A DNA stretch of 64,000 nucleotides from Isoetes taiwanensis (Eukaryota; Streptophyta; Lycopodiopsida; Isoetales; Isoetaceae). Below, one piece after another: positions 13,530 to 24,532 of the stretch (positions within the stretch are counted from its first letter, which is position 1; each line of letters begins with the position of its first letter). The DNA lies in NCBI GenBank assembly GCA_021234155.1, contig JAJEKV010000024.1, positions 17,559,030-17,623,029 of the forward strand, in the 5' to 3' direction. The position numbers and the translations under genes are program-made. The notes beneath the pieces are model-generated. The model was not told where the DNA came from and made no database searches. It saw only the letters and a list, made by a program, of their open reading frames with translations.

Positions 13530-13541
13530 ACACTATAGTGT
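13530..13541. other. 12-bp perfect palindrome at an element border
   Basis: The palindrome ACACTATAGTGT lies just where the Helitron reading frame (coming from the right) ends and the flank of the minus-strand transposase begins. Its CACTA/TAGTG halves resemble the terminal bases of several cut-and-paste transposons. No matching copy was found at the far side, so the terminus assignment is a guess. Confidence 0.35.
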
Positions 13542-13544
13542 GCT

Positions 13545-15862
13545 TTAACCCGTCAAGATATGTCGTAGGATTGATCGATTTCGGATACTTGTAGCAGCAA
13601 GGAGAATTAGCGGAGAACATCTATCAGAATGTCTATCCACCATGAATTTTTGGACTTGACCACGAAGAATCGGATCGCTCGGTAGCTCAGCTGATATTAT
13701 TTCATTAATGCACTCTATTGGTATATCCGGCTCAGTTCTTCGCATAAGGTGCGAGTGTGGTAGACCGCATTTTTTAAACTCTATAACTGTTATCAGATAT
13801 GATACATGTCGAAAGAATCTATGTAATAACTCTTTCAATCGTTGCAATCTTCCATGAAAACAACGAACAATAGTCATAGGTATATCAGATGCATTTTGTC
13901 CTGGTTTAAGGGCAGCCTTTATCTCTGGCCAATCCGTATTTGTTGTCATCGTGATGAAGAAAGTAGGACGACCCTTCGACTTAGAGAGCGCCAGTGCATC
14001 AACAACCTGTACAGAACACCATCTTTGGGAATGCAAAAATGATGCAGGCAATATAACGTCATTTTGATCATTGTTTTCTTGTTCCGAATAATCTTCATCA
14101 TATATATTTTTTTTTTGAAGGGCGACAATCTATTATCAAGGAAAATCAAGATACATACAAGGGATCTGTGACATGGGACTCAAAACCCAGAGGACGAAAT
14201 AGTCCACTAAGCAAAACCACCCATACACAGAATATAATGATACTCCTTGTGCCACCTTGAGGTGTTTAATAGCCTCATTACAATCAACATGTTCTGCGTC
14301 ATCGAGGTGATCATCAACAGACATCAAATTATCATGCCACTGAATAGTACGAGGCAGGATAGCCTCGTGAGATGACATAACAGACTTCTTCCTTGCTGCC
14401 TTCTTCCAATTGACCTGTTGCCATGACTCTTTAGCGCACTGGGGATTAGGACCATCAGCCATAACAACCTCAGAAGGCAGAAGCAACATCGTGGAGAGTA
14501 ATAGGAAATAATTTAATCGCGCGTCTTCGATCCGTGAATACATATCAACTAAATATTCTCCATATAAATGACCTAGTTGTAAGAACCTATCCTCGTGTAA
14601 TAGTCTAGTCCTGTACCATTGTAATTGCATAAGGCCATGATCATTATTGGGACCCCATCCTGGAGTACCATGTGGAAAAAATAATGGATATTGCAAAGGT
14701 TCATACATGGGATCAAGAATATTTACAAAAGTTGGCTCCGCCTCACTTCGAACCCAAAAACCCGCAACTCAAGATCCAATATCAGCCGTATTACTAACAA
14801 TCTGCAATTGCTGCAATTTCATCACTCGCAATCAGTCCCTGAATTGTTATATAGGCCGAAGGCATATGCAAACTTCCCATTGTTCGAAGGTTTCCAATAA
14901 ATGGGTTAATTTCTTTAAGAATTGATCCAATGGTTGCGATCCATTGAAACGGCAATCTTCGAATAGTTGCCTCTGCATAACGCTGCGATTCATCGTATAT
15001 ATACAAGTGTATAGGATGTCTCGACTCTGTAGTGGGATGTAGTCTATGATAAGTTCGTCCAGTAACAGTTACCGAGGAAGGAAAATCTAAATTTACGAAT
15101 CCACCAGTCACTCCAAGAACACTAAAGCAAAATAGTTTATTCACTTTTCGTGAGAGCTCTGCAAACTCCTGCATATTATAAAGGATGTATACTGCAATAG
15201 GCAAGGCGGGTAAAGGTGGTAATAACCATCTCCCCTTATTGCAATAGAATCCATCATGCTCGACATTGAGCAATGGTATTTGACAGTATGAACATCGTTT
15301 GTTCCATGTACACATTGCATAATTTTGACGCAACGCTAAATTCATTTGTTGTGCCTGAGTTTGCCAATGACTTAAAATTGGTAGCTCTGTTCCTTGCATG
15401 CTATTCTCTTCAAGCACATGTGCTTGACTAGATGAAGCACTTGCCGGATCTACATGCGCAAATGTTTGATCTCGGTTTACTGCAGATGTGGAATGGAATT
15501 GGCACGAGCGTTATCTAGCTCTTTCTCGCATTCTAAGTCTATTTTGTTCGGATAAGTTTATGTAGTGTTCTCTTTCCCTTTGTCGTACAATCTCCCTATC
15601 ATCAGTAGATAAATTGGCGTCGCGTTCTCTTCTCCTATATCGTATCCTTTCCTTATCTTCCTCTGACAAATTTGCGTACCGCCCATCGTCTCTTTGTGTT
15701 CCCTCTCCTACTATTCTAGCACGACGTTGTTTTGCACGCTCTCTAGCTCTCTCTCGTATCCTCTTCTTTATCCTCCTCTACCAAGTTTGCGTAATATTCT
15801 CTAACTCTGTGACGATGCCTCTCTCTATATCTATCGGCTGCCGCTCTATCATTATCATCCAT
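13545..15862 (-). mobile_element. Helitron N-terminal coding region, interrupted
   Basis: The minus-strand translation starts at 15862 with an arginine-rich region of repeated units resembling NLSEEDKERIRYRRRERD. A cysteine/histidine region (CTWNKRCSYC...HDGFYC), an RTYHRLHPTTESRHPIHLYI block and PLQYPLFFPHGTPGW follow, then ITMTTNTDWPEIKAAL and VIEFKKCGLPHSHLM, as in the Helitron-like N-terminal and Rep (rolling-circle HUH) portion. The helicase domain is missing: the frame ends near 13547. Frame breaks occur near 15770, 14750-14800 and 13595. A LINE copy interrupts the frame at 14107-14506. It is dead as an autonomous element. Confidence 0.85.
14107..14506 (-). mobile_element. 5'-truncated copy of the ORF1-only LINE inside the Helitron
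   Basis: A T-run at 14107-14116 (the poly-A tail on the minus strand) is followed by sequence matching 3880-4283 almost throughout, including the WQQVNWKKAARKK coding stretch and the tail 'aataatagattgtcg'. The copy is 5'-truncated, as expected of target-primed reverse transcription. It splits the Helitron frame between SRIEDARLNYF on one side and LPASFLHSQ on the other. A clear target duplication could not be fixed by eye. Confidence 0.8.
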
Positions 15863-15869
15863 TAATTAT

Positions 15870-17075
15870 ATATTTTTTTTTGTATCTTGAGGTGTTTACA
15901 CTTTGAGACCTAATTAAAATAATATAACATGAGAAGGTAAGTAACTGACCTGTTTTGACTTTTTTATAATGTTTCTATCCTTCCTGCTAGGAGCCATTTC
16001 CTTAAAAACAAAACAAAACACAACATAAACATGTCAATGCTCACTACATCAGATGCTCATGTATATTTTTATATTCGTGTATGGTATAGGTTTGAATGGC
16101 CAATAATCCCTAACAATTATATATAACGCAAGACTAGGTCATTAAGCATTCAAATGTGCCAATGGTCGCTAACATGAATTTTTTTTTGCTTAATGCACAG
16201 AGCATAATGCCAAGAGTAAGGGAAGGGAATTTATAACTAAATGGTAGAGATGGTCTTAACACGATTACAAACCATATGTATATTGCAGCAAAAATATTGC
16301 CGAAATGTCGAGTAGTATAGTATGTATCGAGAGGGAACGTTGGGGGAAGAACCTTTTCCAAATCATTATTGTTGCATATTAAGTATTTGTTATTCTCAGA
16401 TGACCTTTTGAAAAGGCTTAGAAAATAGATATCTCATTCTCAATGAATTTCTTCATTAATTATCGGAAGGTATTCACGGCACTGAAAAGTAAGGCATTGC
16501 AGAGTTGGGAAATTAGTACGCGAGAGTTGAATATGTGAGCTATTTCTGGGGTCCTCTGAGGTTGTTAGAGAGCCGTTTTAAGTTTTTGGACTCTCTGTTT
16601 GATATTTTGTCATTCAGGGTGTCAAACATTCAAATAAGAAGCCCATGTACATCTGACATTTGAGTAATGCGATAAATTTTACAAAGCAAAAGCGAGTCTA
16701 ACAAACAAATGGCCTAGATTCAAGTGACGTAGGGGAAAGCATTATCAACACTAGAGCTGCAAAATGAGTATAATCGGAATGTCTAGGAGTGGTCTAAGGC
16801 ATAACAAAAAAAGTTGTCATATGTTATACCCACTTGACTGAAAAGCTTTCATGACCATTAAAACGTGAGCAGGTCTTGAGGTATTTTCTTTTGGATTTTT
16901 GCCAATATGCAGGGGATGCAACCATGGCTGAAGGAAAGCTTAAATTGTGTGACAAAATTTGTATAAAAAAGGGAAAAAAGCCTAGTCATGGGGGCCAATG
17001 ATCCACAAGCAGACAATGAAAAACCATTGAAAGCCAAAAATATGTCTCCACTTTTTGTGGGGTCTTACGGTTCCT
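15870..17075. other. No gene recognised
   Basis: AT-rich sequence; short open stretches only. It is presumably the 5' flank of the Helitron and unrelated sequence. Confidence 0.45.
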
Positions 17076-17178
17076 ACTTATGAGTTTTGTTTTGCAGCTG
17101 GTAAGTTTATGCACAGTTATTTTATTACTTATGAGTTGTGTTCTACAGCTGGTAAGCTTATGCGCAGTTATTTTATGA
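17076..17178. repeat. 51-bp tandem duplication
   Basis: Two adjacent copies starting 'acttatgagtt' at 17076 and 17127, each containing 'cagctggtaag'. They lie just outside the 3' end of the minus-strand LINE. Confidence 0.8.
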
Positions 17179-17183
17179 GTTTG

Positions 17184-17212
17184 AAGAATAGAATAGAATA
17201 GAATAGAATAGA
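17184..17212. repeat. (GAATA)n tail of the LINE
   Basis: About five GAATA units (TATTC on the LINE strand) form the 3' terminus of the minus-strand LINE. A second, very short copy of the same LINE end occurs at 35101-35195 with a degenerate form of this tail. Confidence 0.85.
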
Positions 17213-17777
17213 TTTTTTAGCGTCCATGGGGACCGATTGGCCTATGGGACCCAAACAAAAAGAGAGCAGCAAGCGTATTACTGACAGGATTAAAAAAACC
17301 TCCGCTCGAAGGGTTTTCGAGGGAAAAACCTTAGCAGTAATAAGTATGCTGGCACGCTGTACAATTGTATAGGACAGTTCAATACTGTCCCGGAGGACAC
17401 AACTGAGTCCGTGCATCCATAACCTCTTGGAGTTATGACCTCAATGAACCCACTGACGTCGTATTCAATAACTCATGCAACGGTTGGCCAGGCACTAGTA
17501 ATCGAACATACCGCTCTCGGATATCGGCAAACGCTGGACAGATCTGGAGGGCATGACATTCATCTCAATGGCGTCCTGGTGGTAACAATGGCAAAGCCTT
17601 TGCTCCCGTGCTTCCCGAGCCCAATGTCCTGTCTCGCTGCGGAGGCGATGTGCACCCGTGCGAATGGAAGCTATAAGTCTGCGCTTCTTCATGGGCAACT
17701 GGGTGTACAAGTACTGGTGTGGGCCTCTCGTGAGCCTAGGATTGACTTACTGCTGATAGTGTGACAGCTTAACGTGC

Positions 17778-17785
17778 GTCAGAGC
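17778..17785. repeat. Left 8-bp target-site duplication of the hAT element
   Basis: GTCAGAGC, identical to the copy at 22383-22390. Eight-base duplications are the hallmark of hAT insertion. Confidence 0.95.
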
Positions 17786-18096
17786 CTTGGTTCGGAAAAT
17801 TCCTCGGAATTATAGCAAGCTACCGTGTAAATTCCAAAAAAGTCTTGTTAACAGATTATATGTCGGATCCACTCCCGAACAAAATTGCTAACTTTTAGGA
17901 AAAAGTACAAACGCGTCAAAAAGAGGCGGAAATTTAGCTTTACTTATTTTTTTTTTCCGGAATTTCTACGAATACCCAATTTTCAACGTTACTTTTTTTA
18001 TTAGGGTTTTCTTTATTCTTAGGTTATCGTTTTAGGGTTTTTACTCTGAGTTACAGAAGACGGCGCACGCAGTGAAGAGGTCGGGTCGCTGATCTG

Positions 18097-18258
18097 ATGG
18101 CTGATGCTCTGCTGCTGCTGCGAAGATCTTCTTCCTCCCTATTTCTCTTGTGTTATGCGCCCATCAGCATACCTAGTAGTAGTAGTCCACTCGATTCCTT
18201 CTCCATCCATTATACTTGGCGGCCTGTAGATGCAGCAGAAGGACGAAGGATAGAATGA
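18097..18258 (+). CDS. Small leader ORF with targeting-peptide look (53 aa)
   Basis: ATG at 18097 opens a 53-codon frame ending TGA at 18258. The start MADALLLLRRSSSSLFLL is rich in Leu, Arg and Ser, like a plant organelle-targeting presequence. The preceding bases (18000-18050) carry repeated 'tagggtttt', common in plant 5' leaders. It lies in the 5' part of the hAT element, 1.5 kb before the transposase. It may be the transposon's own first exon, a captured first exon of a host gene, or a chance frame. No homolog recognised. Confidence 0.3.
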   Translation: MADALLLLRRSSSSLFLLCYAPISIPSSSSPLDSFSIHYTWRPVDAAEGRRIE

Positions 18259-18883
18259 ATGGCATTGGGCAGAGCAGAACTATTTGAATGATCCACAAAG
18301 CATTACACTATCATTTAGTGAGAGCAACATCCTCTAGCACAAATTTTTCATGCTATTGGAGGGCGCTGCTTTTATTAAATGATGGTGTGATACTTAATGC
18401 ATTCCAGGTCCAGCAAAGCAACTGACTCATGGTGATGGTATCCTCCAATTTCATTTCGTATTTTTTGTCTTTCATTTCATACTTTGTTCTATAAGCAAGA
18501 AATAGGCGCTGGACGATGGATGCATCATGCAACATGGCTTGCTCCCCCTAAAACAGATGTTATTTCGAGAATGCAATAAGGTGATGGCAAAGTTCAGTTT
18601 TATTTAGTATTTTTCGTATTCAGTTTACATGCCTTTTTCTTTCTTATGCCTATTGTTCTAGCATTTGAGTTGTAAATTCGTGGTAGCAATTCCTGTCATT
18701 CTGTTGCATTTGCACACCTCATTTGGACTCGCAGCTTGCAGCTGTGTCAAGGGATAAAGCATCTGTCAAGGGATTTGCAGTTGTATCTAAATGTTAATAT
18801 ATCTACCTTTCTCTTTAATGTTTTCATATTTTTTCAAATGGTGATTAGATGTGGTATGTATGTTAGGTTTCTAATGTCTGTTA

Positions 18884-19465
18884 TTAGGTTCTTATTTCAC
18901 GTAGAGCCTTCTCAGCTGTGATAGCACGTCTTTGCAGTTCTAAGATATCTGAGGGACTAAGATTGGCTTCCGTCTGTCCTGATTTTACCTCCACAAGAAA
19001 GTCTGCATCATCATTAAATACTTGTGTTCTATGCTCAAATTCTTTGACTAAGTGGCCAACAATAGACCTTCCTGCATCCATATCTCTTGCAGAAGCATCT
19101 GGCAGAGTAGTGTAGCTTGCAGCCTGCTCTGGTGTTTTTGTTCCAACTGATGTGGAGTCATCCCAATCTAGATCGTCATGAGGTGGCGTGACTCTTGTTA
19201 GATATTTCTTTGTTATTGCATTGGAATTATCATCTTGTTTCACATGTTGTAGACCTAGTTCATCATTGGTGAGGCTTTTCTTTGCTGCTGCTAGGCTAAG
19301 CTGTAATGAAGTCATCTGCTTTTGCCAAACGTCCTCCATTAAGTTCATTTTTGCCTCATATTCAAGCCATTTGTTCTCGTATTGTTGTAATTTTTGCATT
19401 AGGATGGCATTCTCATCTTGAACTTGTTTTTTTTTTCTTGTACCCAGGCTTAACGAAAAGAACAA
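18884..19465 (-). pseudogene. Myosin VIII tail fragment captured in the hAT element
   Basis: The translation matches the C-terminal region of plant class VIII myosins: a coiled coil with LQQYENKWLEYEAKM and WQKQMTSLQLSLAAAKKSL, a variable acidic middle (DDLDWDDS), then the conserved IVGHLVKEFEHRTQVFNDD and FLVEVKSGQTEANLSP. Myosin VIII is an actin motor of the plant cell cortex and plasmodesmata; this tail region serves in dimerisation and cargo contact. There is no motor domain, IQ motif or start codon in context. The upstream edge (about 19440) looks like a former intron/exon border with a poly-A run. After ...EANLSP the last ~25 residues no longer follow the family. The frame is open over about 190 codons, antisense to the transposase, entirely inside the hAT borders. 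I infer capture of a host exon by the transposon. Confidence 0.82.
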
Positions 19466-19785
19466 GGATTGTCGTAATCTGATCGTGACAGTAATCTGAT
19501 CGTGACAACAGTATTTTAACGTGGATCTTGGTTGAACATTCCAATTCAGGTTATTAAATAGTTTCCTGGATTATCCCATGCACAATATTTGTTTAATATG
19601 CTGCTCTTTTGCACAGTTATTTGATCATGTATTTTGCACATATATTGCATAGTAATTTGGTTGAACATAATTCTGCTTAGTGTTTGATTGCACAATATTC
19701 TGTTCATATATGTTGCACATTATTTTGCTCTTTTGCTCTTTTATTTTATTAAAAGTATGATAGGTGCTTCCTTTAGGTCAGTCCA

Positions 19786-22045
19786 ATGGCACCTCGAAAG
19801 AAGTCATCACGTTTTGGAGCTCGGAAGGACAAGAACCAAGCGTCTATCTTAGAAATGGCTGCATTTCAATGGGATGTTGTTACACAAAATCCACTTGTAG
19901 GTGATGAGCCTAGTCTGGCAGAACAGGTCAATGCTCATTCTGCAGAATTAAATGCTGATCATGAAAGAATTATGTTAGCTAGAAAAACATGGAGGGACTC
20001 TTGGTTAGATGATCATGATTGGCTGCAATTTGATCATGATAAGGGAAGGGTATTTTGCTTATTTTGTATAGGATAGAAGGTGTAGAAGTGCATTTGGAAA
20101 AGAGGGATCCACTAATTTAAGGACCTCTGCTTTTCGAGAGCATGCTGAAAGTGATCAGCATAAATATGCAGCTTGGTTGGTCCATGAAGGGAAGAATTCT
20201 TTGCATAAAATTGAGAAGAAAAGGGTGAAAACAGCAGACAAAGAACTTCTCACTTTGTACAGGTGTGCATATTTAATCGGTAAGGAGGACTTAGCCTACA
20301 CAATGTTTGCTCCGTTGGTGCATCTTCTTAGGGTTTCTAAGGTTGATGTCCCACTATTATACAATGATGATAAAGCCTGTAGTGATTTTGTGAAGTGCAT
20401 CTCTGAAACATTGGAGCAGAAGTTATTTGAGAAGATTAGGCAAAGCCCTTGGTTTGGTGTAATGGCTGACGAGTCAACTGATGTAAGTGTACACACAACA
20501 GCTAATTCTTTATGTTGCATATTTAGAAGACTTTCAGCCCAAGAAATCATTCTTAGGCATATTGAGCTTGACAGCTGCAGATGCTAAAACAATAACAAGT
20601 GCCATAGTTGATAGACTCAAGGAAGATGGCAAATTAGATTTGCGTAAAATGCTAGGCTTTGGATCAGACGGCGCTGCTGTAATGATTGGTTGTAGGACCG
20701 GAGTATCAACTAGATTGAAGGAGAAGCAACCTTTCATGACTTCTATCCATTGTGTTGCACATAGAACCAATCTATGTGTCTCATCAATTGGCAAGCACCC
20801 AAGTTGTAAACTCCTATGCGAAAAGATTGACAGGCTGATTAATGGGGCAGCAAATTATTTCTCACATAGCACCCAAAGGGGTCAGCTTTTAGCAGAACTT
20901 GAGGAATAGCTTGCGTATTCAAGACTTAGGCTTGAAGGTATTTCACAAACAAGGTGGTTGAGTAGGCATCATGCAGTTGAAAAATTATGCAAAGTCTTTG
21001 AGCCTGTGATGCTTGTATTCAAACAAAATTCTGCAAGCATTTATGATGAACTAAGGGAATTTAAGGTTGTATACATATTGCATTTCTTGGCTGATATCTT
21101 AAAGTATTTGACAGATCTGAGTTTAGACTTCCAACGTGATTGGGTGGATGTCACATCGATTGGTGGACTTGTGAGAAATACAAAAGAGGAGATTAAATTG
21201 TATTTTTTAAATGAGATCGGTGCATTAGATCTGAATGGATTTTTAACTGATAGTAAAGGGTATCCTATAATTCCAGATTATGGCAACCCCGAAGGACACC
21301 TTGCTGCCCTTAGAGGGGCTGTAAAAGGGGATATGTACCAAAGTATCGAGATGAAGAGGAGTATTGATGGCAGCGATTTGATAGAGGCTGTTGACTTCCA
21401 ATTAGAATTCTCTAAGCGTGTTTTGGAAGCTCTAGATGAGAGATTTTAAGAACATGAGATCCTCTCTTGTTTCAAAGTTTTGTCACCAGCACATATGCCA
21501 AGTAGTGCAAAAGAACTCAAAGATTTTGGGCAGCAAGAGGTAAATGATTTAATGCACGATATGTTGGAGGGATAAAATTTGATAGCATTGTCTCACAAGA
21601 CAAGTTCAGATTTGAGTTTAGAAAATTTAAGATTCACGCAAGTACGGAATGGAAAGGTAAGAACTTTTTGGATACTTGGACAATTATCCTCTCCCAAAAG
21701 ATGTTGAGGGAGGATAAGTATGCTGAATTAACAAAGCTGGCAACAATTGCTATGGTTCAATGTTCAAGCACAGCAATATGTGAAAGAGGGTTTAGTCAAA
21801 TGAACCATATCAAAGACAAGTATAGAAATAAATTGAAGACAGGAGCAACTGATGCTTTAATGAGAGTCTCAATTGAAGGTCCAGGGATGGAAGAACTTGA
21901 AGAATTTGATTTTGAAGAACCAATCAACATTTGGAAATCTAGTAAGAAATTTAGACACATTTTTTCATCAGCCAACATAATACGGCGTAGAGCACATGGA
22001 AATATTGCTTTATCTTCAACTGCTTCTGACGATGAACTTGAATAA
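19786..22045 (+). pseudogene. hAT transposase, broken by stops and frameshifts
   Basis: Starts MAPRKKSSRFGARKDK. A TTF/BED-like zinc-binding region follows (DWLQFDHDKGRVFCLFC, then RCRSAFGKEGSTNLRTSAF and HAESDQHKYAAW). The catalytic part contains VMADESTDVS (first Asp) and LGFGSDGAAVMIG (second Asp), then SIHCVAHRTNL. The C-terminal dimerisation block is LATIAMVQCSSTAICERGFS. This is the DUF4371-type hAT lineage. Breaks: frame change after 20076, one extra base near 20490, stops at about 20907 and 21447, and a further shift near 21575. Once these are allowed for, the reading is nearly continuous, so inactivation is fairly recent. Confidence 0.88.
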
Positions 22046-22382
22046 TGTGGTGTTGTTTGATAATTTTGGTGGATACATTTTAAGGTGTTGCTGCTGAAAT
22101 TATTTTGCTATGACAGATAAATATATTTCTCTTATTTCTTCGCTGCATTAATATACTTTACATTGAATATGTATTCTGATGTGTGGATCAGATTTTATGT
22201 TTCAATTTTGCTTGTTGGTTTATAATTTGTAAGAAAATATAGGCAAGATTTTAAATTGTAGGAAATTAGCTTGTTGGTTTTAAAAATTAGAGGAAATCGT
22301 AGGCAAAAATTAGGAATTAACAGGTTGCTCTACAAAGTACAGGAAATTTTCCTTTAGTAGTCTAAAAATTTCCCGAACCAAG

Positions 22383-22390
22383 GTCAGAGC
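22383..22390. repeat. Right 8-bp target-site duplication of the hAT element
   Basis: GTCAGAGC, identical to 17778-17785. Confidence 0.95.
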
Positions 22391-23133
22391 ATCTGCATCC
22401 CAGAGCTTGGAAGGAAAGTAGCATCTAGGTACAGCTTAAGTGTCTTGTGATCTTTCTTTGTCCTTACATGTACGCATCTGTTTGCCTGTACACCCCAGCG
22501 TGAGAACCACTGAGCTTGCTTGTCCTTTCAGCAGGCTTTCAGGCGTTGGGGACCCATCGCCATGGCCAAAGCAAGGTTGGGCAAACGTGTATCACCCATA
22601 GCGACCACCTTCTGGAAGTAAATGATATGGTGTTCCAATGCAGCCCGTTGAAGGGGTAGCAAACCTATCTCCTGGAGTAGGATCTGGTATGGAACTGTGG
22701 ACTTTACCCCAAGGGCTCGTGCCAAGAAGGCTTTCTGCACCTGCTCGAGGTCATTCCAGGTGTTGAGGTATATCATTGGACCCCACACTTCTGCCCCATA
22801 CAAGAGGAACGGCTCGACCAAGGCCCGAAACAAGTCTGACTGGTGGCCCCCAGGCAGACAACTCTGCCTTGTGGCTGTTGTTCTGCATGGAATATAATGC
22901 TTTCCAACCCGCCGTGACCCGCAACCTGATGGCAGCATCCCAATGGGTGGTAGCAGAGAACTCAATCCCCAAGTACTTGTAGGTCGGAGCCACCTCTACA
23001 TCTTGTCCCTGGTAAGTGAATGAGGGAAGCCTTGGCTGATGGGCTGATGGCAGCACCCTAGTTTTGGCCAAGTTATCTCGCATGCCAGTGAATCGGCAAA
23101 AGTGTCAAGAGCATCCAGGTGACGTTGCATTAA

Positions 23134-24532
23134 CCTAAACCCTAACCCTAGACCTCTTTTCCTGGCCCTAACACCCGGGGAACCTTCTTTGAACTCGAAA
23201 CCCCGTTTCGAGCGTCGTTTGCTGTGGCATAGCCTAGTGCAGCAGCCCCCAGAGTGCGTGTACGATCTTGGAGTGAGCGCGGCTTCGGCCACTTCAAGGA
23301 CCATGGAGACGCCAGGAATGGGAGGGAGCGCTTCGGGAGCAGGTATTTGGAGCAATGTTCTTAGTAGTTCATCTGGAAGTTAGCACTCCAGATGAGGTAG
23401 TATCTCGTATATAGAGTAGGGCCATCCTAGAACCCTTATTCAACATCTTGGACCCTAATCAAGGAACTCTAACCGTAAGTTAGATATGTAGGATTAGGTT
23501 AGATGTTATTCTGATGATTATCATGATATGAAGTGGTATGATGATGGTTGATCATGTTTGCTCCTCTTGTATTGGGAAGGGGGGTAGAGATATAGTAGCC
23601 ATTACTTAGTGATGCTCCTAGTTTAGACCCTTTAGTTCCTATTATTATGCGGCCTGTGCATAGGAACCCACCGGGCTATGGGGGGCTATGATGTGACTCA
23701 GCACTACACAACGGGGCTAGAGGAGATACGAAGGGAGGATCCCTGCTGAGCGTGGCTACTGGGGACCCCATAGTGGGCTAGGCTTATGGCCGGTCACTTC
23801 ATGTGGACCGGGCATGGGTCCGACACCTCCAGGGGCAATGGTGTTGCCCTGCCTCTCAAGAGCTGCAGGTGTTGGCCTGGCTCTTGTTTTGGGGGGTAAG
23901 TCGGGGACGAATCGTGTGTCGCCACGATTCTCTAGCCGCCCGTGGAACCTCTAGACCCCGAGAAGGGGAGATGCAACCCTTCCTGCCACAACGGACCGGG
24001 GAGATACAATCCAGAGTAGTCTCGATGGTTGATACCGTGATATTGCGTATCCGGAAGGCCAGAGTCATGCCAGAGCCTAATCTAGCCCATCTGCAAAGTA
24101 TGCACAGGAGGGGCGGACGGAGTGGTCAACCCTAGCCATTGTCTATAGCCAGCCCCACCATTGTTATGACTCGGTCTGCTCTATCTTGAGGCCTAGCCGT
24201 CAGTCTACCTCCCCATGAGTCTGAGCCTTGGGTAGGAGCTCTCCTGTTTTACGGTATATGTTTGTCTCTGTTGTAGCTATGGATATGTGGATGTGCTACC
24301 CTTCGAGGTAGTATGATGTATTGTTATTGCTAGTTCTAACGTTGTTTGTGCTTCCGCTGTGATAGGAGGTCATAGGGGAAGGGCGCGCAAGACACCTTCG
24401 TGTCCCCTTCCCGCACTAGGGATACCCTGGAGTGCGGGATAGACGGAGGGCATGTACGGTCGAAGGACAGGATGGGGGATTTCCTACGGAGTGTACGGCC
24501 AGGCGCCGTATATTTTGTAGGGAGCGTCACAA
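23134..24532 (+). mobile_element. Partial long LTR (R-U5 part), plus orientation
   Basis: About 1.4 kb that matches the reverse complement of 56011-~57365, with frequent small differences and indels. The right end GGGAGCGTCACA at 24521-24532 corresponds to the LTR end at 56011. The left end starts at a telomere-like 'ctaaaccctaaccctag' (23136-23152) directly at the 5' truncation point of the LINE. No protein is recognised. It is best read as a truncated LTR of the same family as the gypsy element at 48-60 kb. Confidence 0.7.

Larger units (their letters stand above)
17786..22382 (+). mobile_element. hAT DNA transposon, 4597 bp, with captured gene fragment
   Basis: The ends are inverted repeats: left CTTGGTTCGGAAAATT, right CCGAACCAAG preceded by 'aaaaatttc'. 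They are flanked by identical 8-bp duplications. Inside, left to right: a leader region with a small ORF (18097-18258), a myosin VIII tail fragment on the opposite strand (18884-19465), and a broken plus-strand hAT transposase (19786-22045). The element sits inside the C-terminal coding part of a LINE, so it is younger than that LINE insertion. Transposase breaks mean it could move only with help from an intact relative. Confidence 0.93.
17184..23133 (-). mobile_element. LINE (minus strand) split by a hAT element
   Basis: Right part 22391-23133: end of a reverse transcriptase with LAKTRVLPSAHQPRLPSF, TYKYLGIEFSATTHWDAA and FLLYGAEVWGP, as in the RT thumb region of Jockey/RTE-like plant non-LTR elements; frame breaks near 23060 and 22870. 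Left part 17184-17785: KKRRLIASIRTGAHRLRSET and a cysteine/histidine tail (CHC, then DECHALQICPAF in another frame), the usual C-terminal end. Joining across the hAT and removing one 8-bp duplication restores an open phrase KLWDADALTHVKLSHYQQ. The 3' end is a (GAATA)n tail at 17184-17212 instead of poly-A. The element is 5'-truncated near 23133. Confidence 0.85.

Noticed and set aside
13842-14042. Plus-strand frame in the Helitron
   Set aside because: Shadow of the minus-strand Helitron Rep-region reading.
20296-20794. Minus-strand frames opposite the hAT transposase
   Set aside because: They are antisense shadows with no motif; the plus-strand reading has the catalytic and dimerisation blocks.
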